From contig NC_083518.1 of the NCBI RefSeq assembly GCF_032362555.1, forward strand, positions 7,824,501 through 7,888,500: DNA of 64,000 nucleotides. The letters are read 5' to 3'. How positions within the stretch are numbered: position 1 is the first letter of the stretch; the number at the start of each line of letters is the position of its first letter. The translations under genes were made by a program, and so were the position numbers. Origin of the DNA: Amyelois transitella (lineage: Eukaryota > Arthropoda > Insecta > Lepidoptera > Pyralidae). The notes beneath the pieces are model-generated. The model did not search any database and was not told where the DNA came from. It was given only the letters and a program-made list of their open reading frames with translations. Below are positions 61,966 through 64,000 of the stretch, piece after piece.

Positions 61966-64000
61966 ACTATATCTATCAACAGTTAAGATTTCACTATTAT
62001 CCTGGCGACTGCCATTACTTACCGCTAATCTGTGGCAGAATTGCCGCAGATTCTATGAGATGGAGAATTCTATAACTTATTACTCAATAAGATACATTTT
62101 TTTTATACCGGCAAACTGCCACAGACTTAATAATCCTTAAATTATAGCAATATAATTGAATAAATAAAATTTTGTTAACTGTAGGCAATTGTATGAAGTA
62201 GATCACTTGGTTTGAACACAAAAAACGGTCTCCTTACGACTAAAACTATTGGCTATTACATTTAAATATATACACATAATATGTATGTATGTATCACTTT
62301 TAAAGGAAGATTGCATAAATACATTTTGATCGCCCTGTATGTTATACATATTTGTATATTAGCGTTCAGATCACACATATATTTTATATAATATAATATA
62401 AATTTATATGTTCTATATTGCTCAGTTTACAGTTAATTATTTGCTTAGGTATTATTTTCGAAAAGTTAAAACAATTATTTAAAATTCAGCTACAAAACAT
62501 GGCCGCAACCGTAACCGCAGGCTAAGCGAATAAATATAACTAAATTATATCTTAAAATATTATGTTGCATTCATATCCGTCAAATAAAAATAATTTTCAC
62601 AGTCACAATTTTTGACGGAAAAAACACAACTGAATTACATTAAAAAGAAAAGGGTTCTTATACTAAATTTAACTTATTAGTACGAAAATGAAAACCTAAA
62701 TGCATGGTCAGGAGTACTATTTAACTATCAGTTAATATTTTGAACAATATTCCATATTATTTTAGTATCACTTCTATCACTATGGTCACTACTATTGAAA
62801 CTCATTTATACGTAAAATGGCCTTGCGAACGGTCGCCATAAGCAAAAAAATAAATTTGTTGATAAGTAAAACTATCAAACCATTAAACAGTAAATCTGTG
62901 AAAAAATATTGACGTATGTTTAAAATTTCATAGATTACAATGCTCATATGAAGATTAATAAACTTGACACTATGGCGAATTTTATTTTACATAACGACGA
63001 CCAATCAGAAAGCCGCTTTAGAATTTGCATACAAATGGACATAAACTTCCGAGTTCGTATACAGAGTGTATTTTATACTGTTCATATTATTCAAATGTAT
63101 ATCCTATAGTATAAATGAGCTTTTACGAACATATTTTTTTTCACAAAATAATAATAAATTATGTGATGTAGGAAGAAATGTTTTAATAATAGTAATGACA
63201 TAAAAGTGTACACGCCATTGTAAAATATGATTGTCTTTATTGGACTAGAGATTGGTAAACATTTTTGTCTATGATACACCATGGAAACAATAGACATAAA
63301 AATTCATAGGCAACAAAAAGTCGTTCTTAGAACTTATATGTCAACAATTAATCATTACCAGGGCTATGCTCTGGCGAAACTAATGGGTTTCTTAAAGAAA
63401 TTTCAACGGATATATTTTTTTATAACTTATAAAATATTACTCCGTATCTAAATGACCGATTGAGCACTACTACGAACAAACTTTTAAGAACACTAATTCG
63501 AAATTTTAATTCACCACAACCCGAAACATACACGCAAAAATCGCCTTCTTTTAAAAAAAAAACAAGCAAAACAATTGTATACAATAATTACAGAACGTCT
63601 TTCTGGTAGAAATTTTACGTTTTAGTTGCGGTAACAAATTACAATGTTCAATTAAAAAGGCCGAATTTCCGGAACAGCGGAGCGTGTTTGGTTGCATTGA
63701 TATCAGTGTCTCAATGCAATAGACCATTTAATTTAACAATGATCTTTTATTTCTAGACTAAAACATTAAGATACTGAACATTGATTTTTTTCGGGCGAAA
63801 ACTGAACATTTTTTATGGGTTACAATAGTCAATTTAATCATACAATACGTACTGTTAGGTATATTTATTTCCTAGACATTCCTCAAAAAAAACGTTAATA
63901 ACATCTAAAAAAAAATCATACCAAGAAATTGTCGATTCACAACCGCTCCGCTGTTCTCAAACAAAAAATTTCTAATAGAATTTTCTAGAAGACAGAATTA

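Larger units (their letters stand above)
59291..64000 (-). other. AT-rich, repeat-poor block: probable long 3' UTR of a minus-strand gene to the right
   Basis: In 4.7 kb I find no coding-like frame and none of the repeats so dense to the left, apart from a possible SINE remnant at 61860-61965. A minus-strand AATAAA (59325-59330) stands exactly where the repeats end. This pattern matches the block at 9001-13453 after ATRX. The coding part would be beyond position 64000. Confidence 0.4.

Noticed and set aside
1-64000. CRISPR array, bacterial operon or plasmid features
   Set aside because: The repeated units are dispersed transposons with eukaryotic hallmarks; genes have introns and poly(A) signals.

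Overview
The window is nuclear DNA of an insect, almost certainly a lepidopteran and probably a moth. Genes are split by GT-AG introns. Non-coding DNA is AT-rich and scattered with short repeats that I recognise from moth genomes: a dispersed element opening with GCCGTGTGGTTCCCGGCACC and ending in (TATG)n, tRNA-derived SINEs, reverse-transcriptase tails and an R1-clade non-LTR retrotransposon. The assignment rests on my recognition of these families, not on a search.

Layout, left to right. (1) 431-3002 (+): last four exons of a TBCEL-like tubulin cofactor. (2) 4118-6910 (-): REV1, an uninterrupted 930-codon translesion polymerase. (3) 7331-7873 (+): a small protein that reads as CENP-M; it shares a 420 bp divergent promoter region with REV1. 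(4) 7874-13453: repeat remnants, then 4.4 kb of AT-rich DNA that is probably the ATRX 3' UTR. (5) 13454-39382 (-): a complete ATRX/XNP chromatin remodeller, which I assembled from 29 exons joining in frame to 2138 residues. Its introns hold most of the repeats, including a hAT-like element nested in an older reverse-transcriptase relic. (6) 39383-41766: intergenic, with another reverse-transcriptase relic and a perfect 36-bp-arm hairpin. (7) 41767-42072 (+): NDUFV3-like complex I subunit. (8) 42722-43563: coding-like relics and two perfect hairpins. (9) 43816-44715 (-): prohibitin-2. (10) 45197-58053 (+): RMND5, the RING subunit of the CTLH/GID ubiquitin ligase, 8 exons and 392 residues. Intron 4 contains an intact 5.7 kb R1-clade retrotransposon flanked by a 16 bp target duplication. 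Intron 7 contains a decaying tandem array of copies of the RING exon. (11) 58054-64000: repeats, then an AT-rich block that looks like the long 3' UTR of a minus-strand gene whose coding part lies beyond the right edge.

The genes form no pathway, though REV1, CENP-M and ATRX all act on chromosome maintenance. Two divergent pairs (REV1/CENP-M and PHB2/RMND5) are each separated by under 500 bp and probably share promoter regions. The most unusual structures are the RMND5 exon-7 array, the young R1 element, the CENP-M-like gene in a lineage known to lack CENP-A, the in-frame extension after the PHB2 stop codon, and the cluster of perfect short-loop hairpins.
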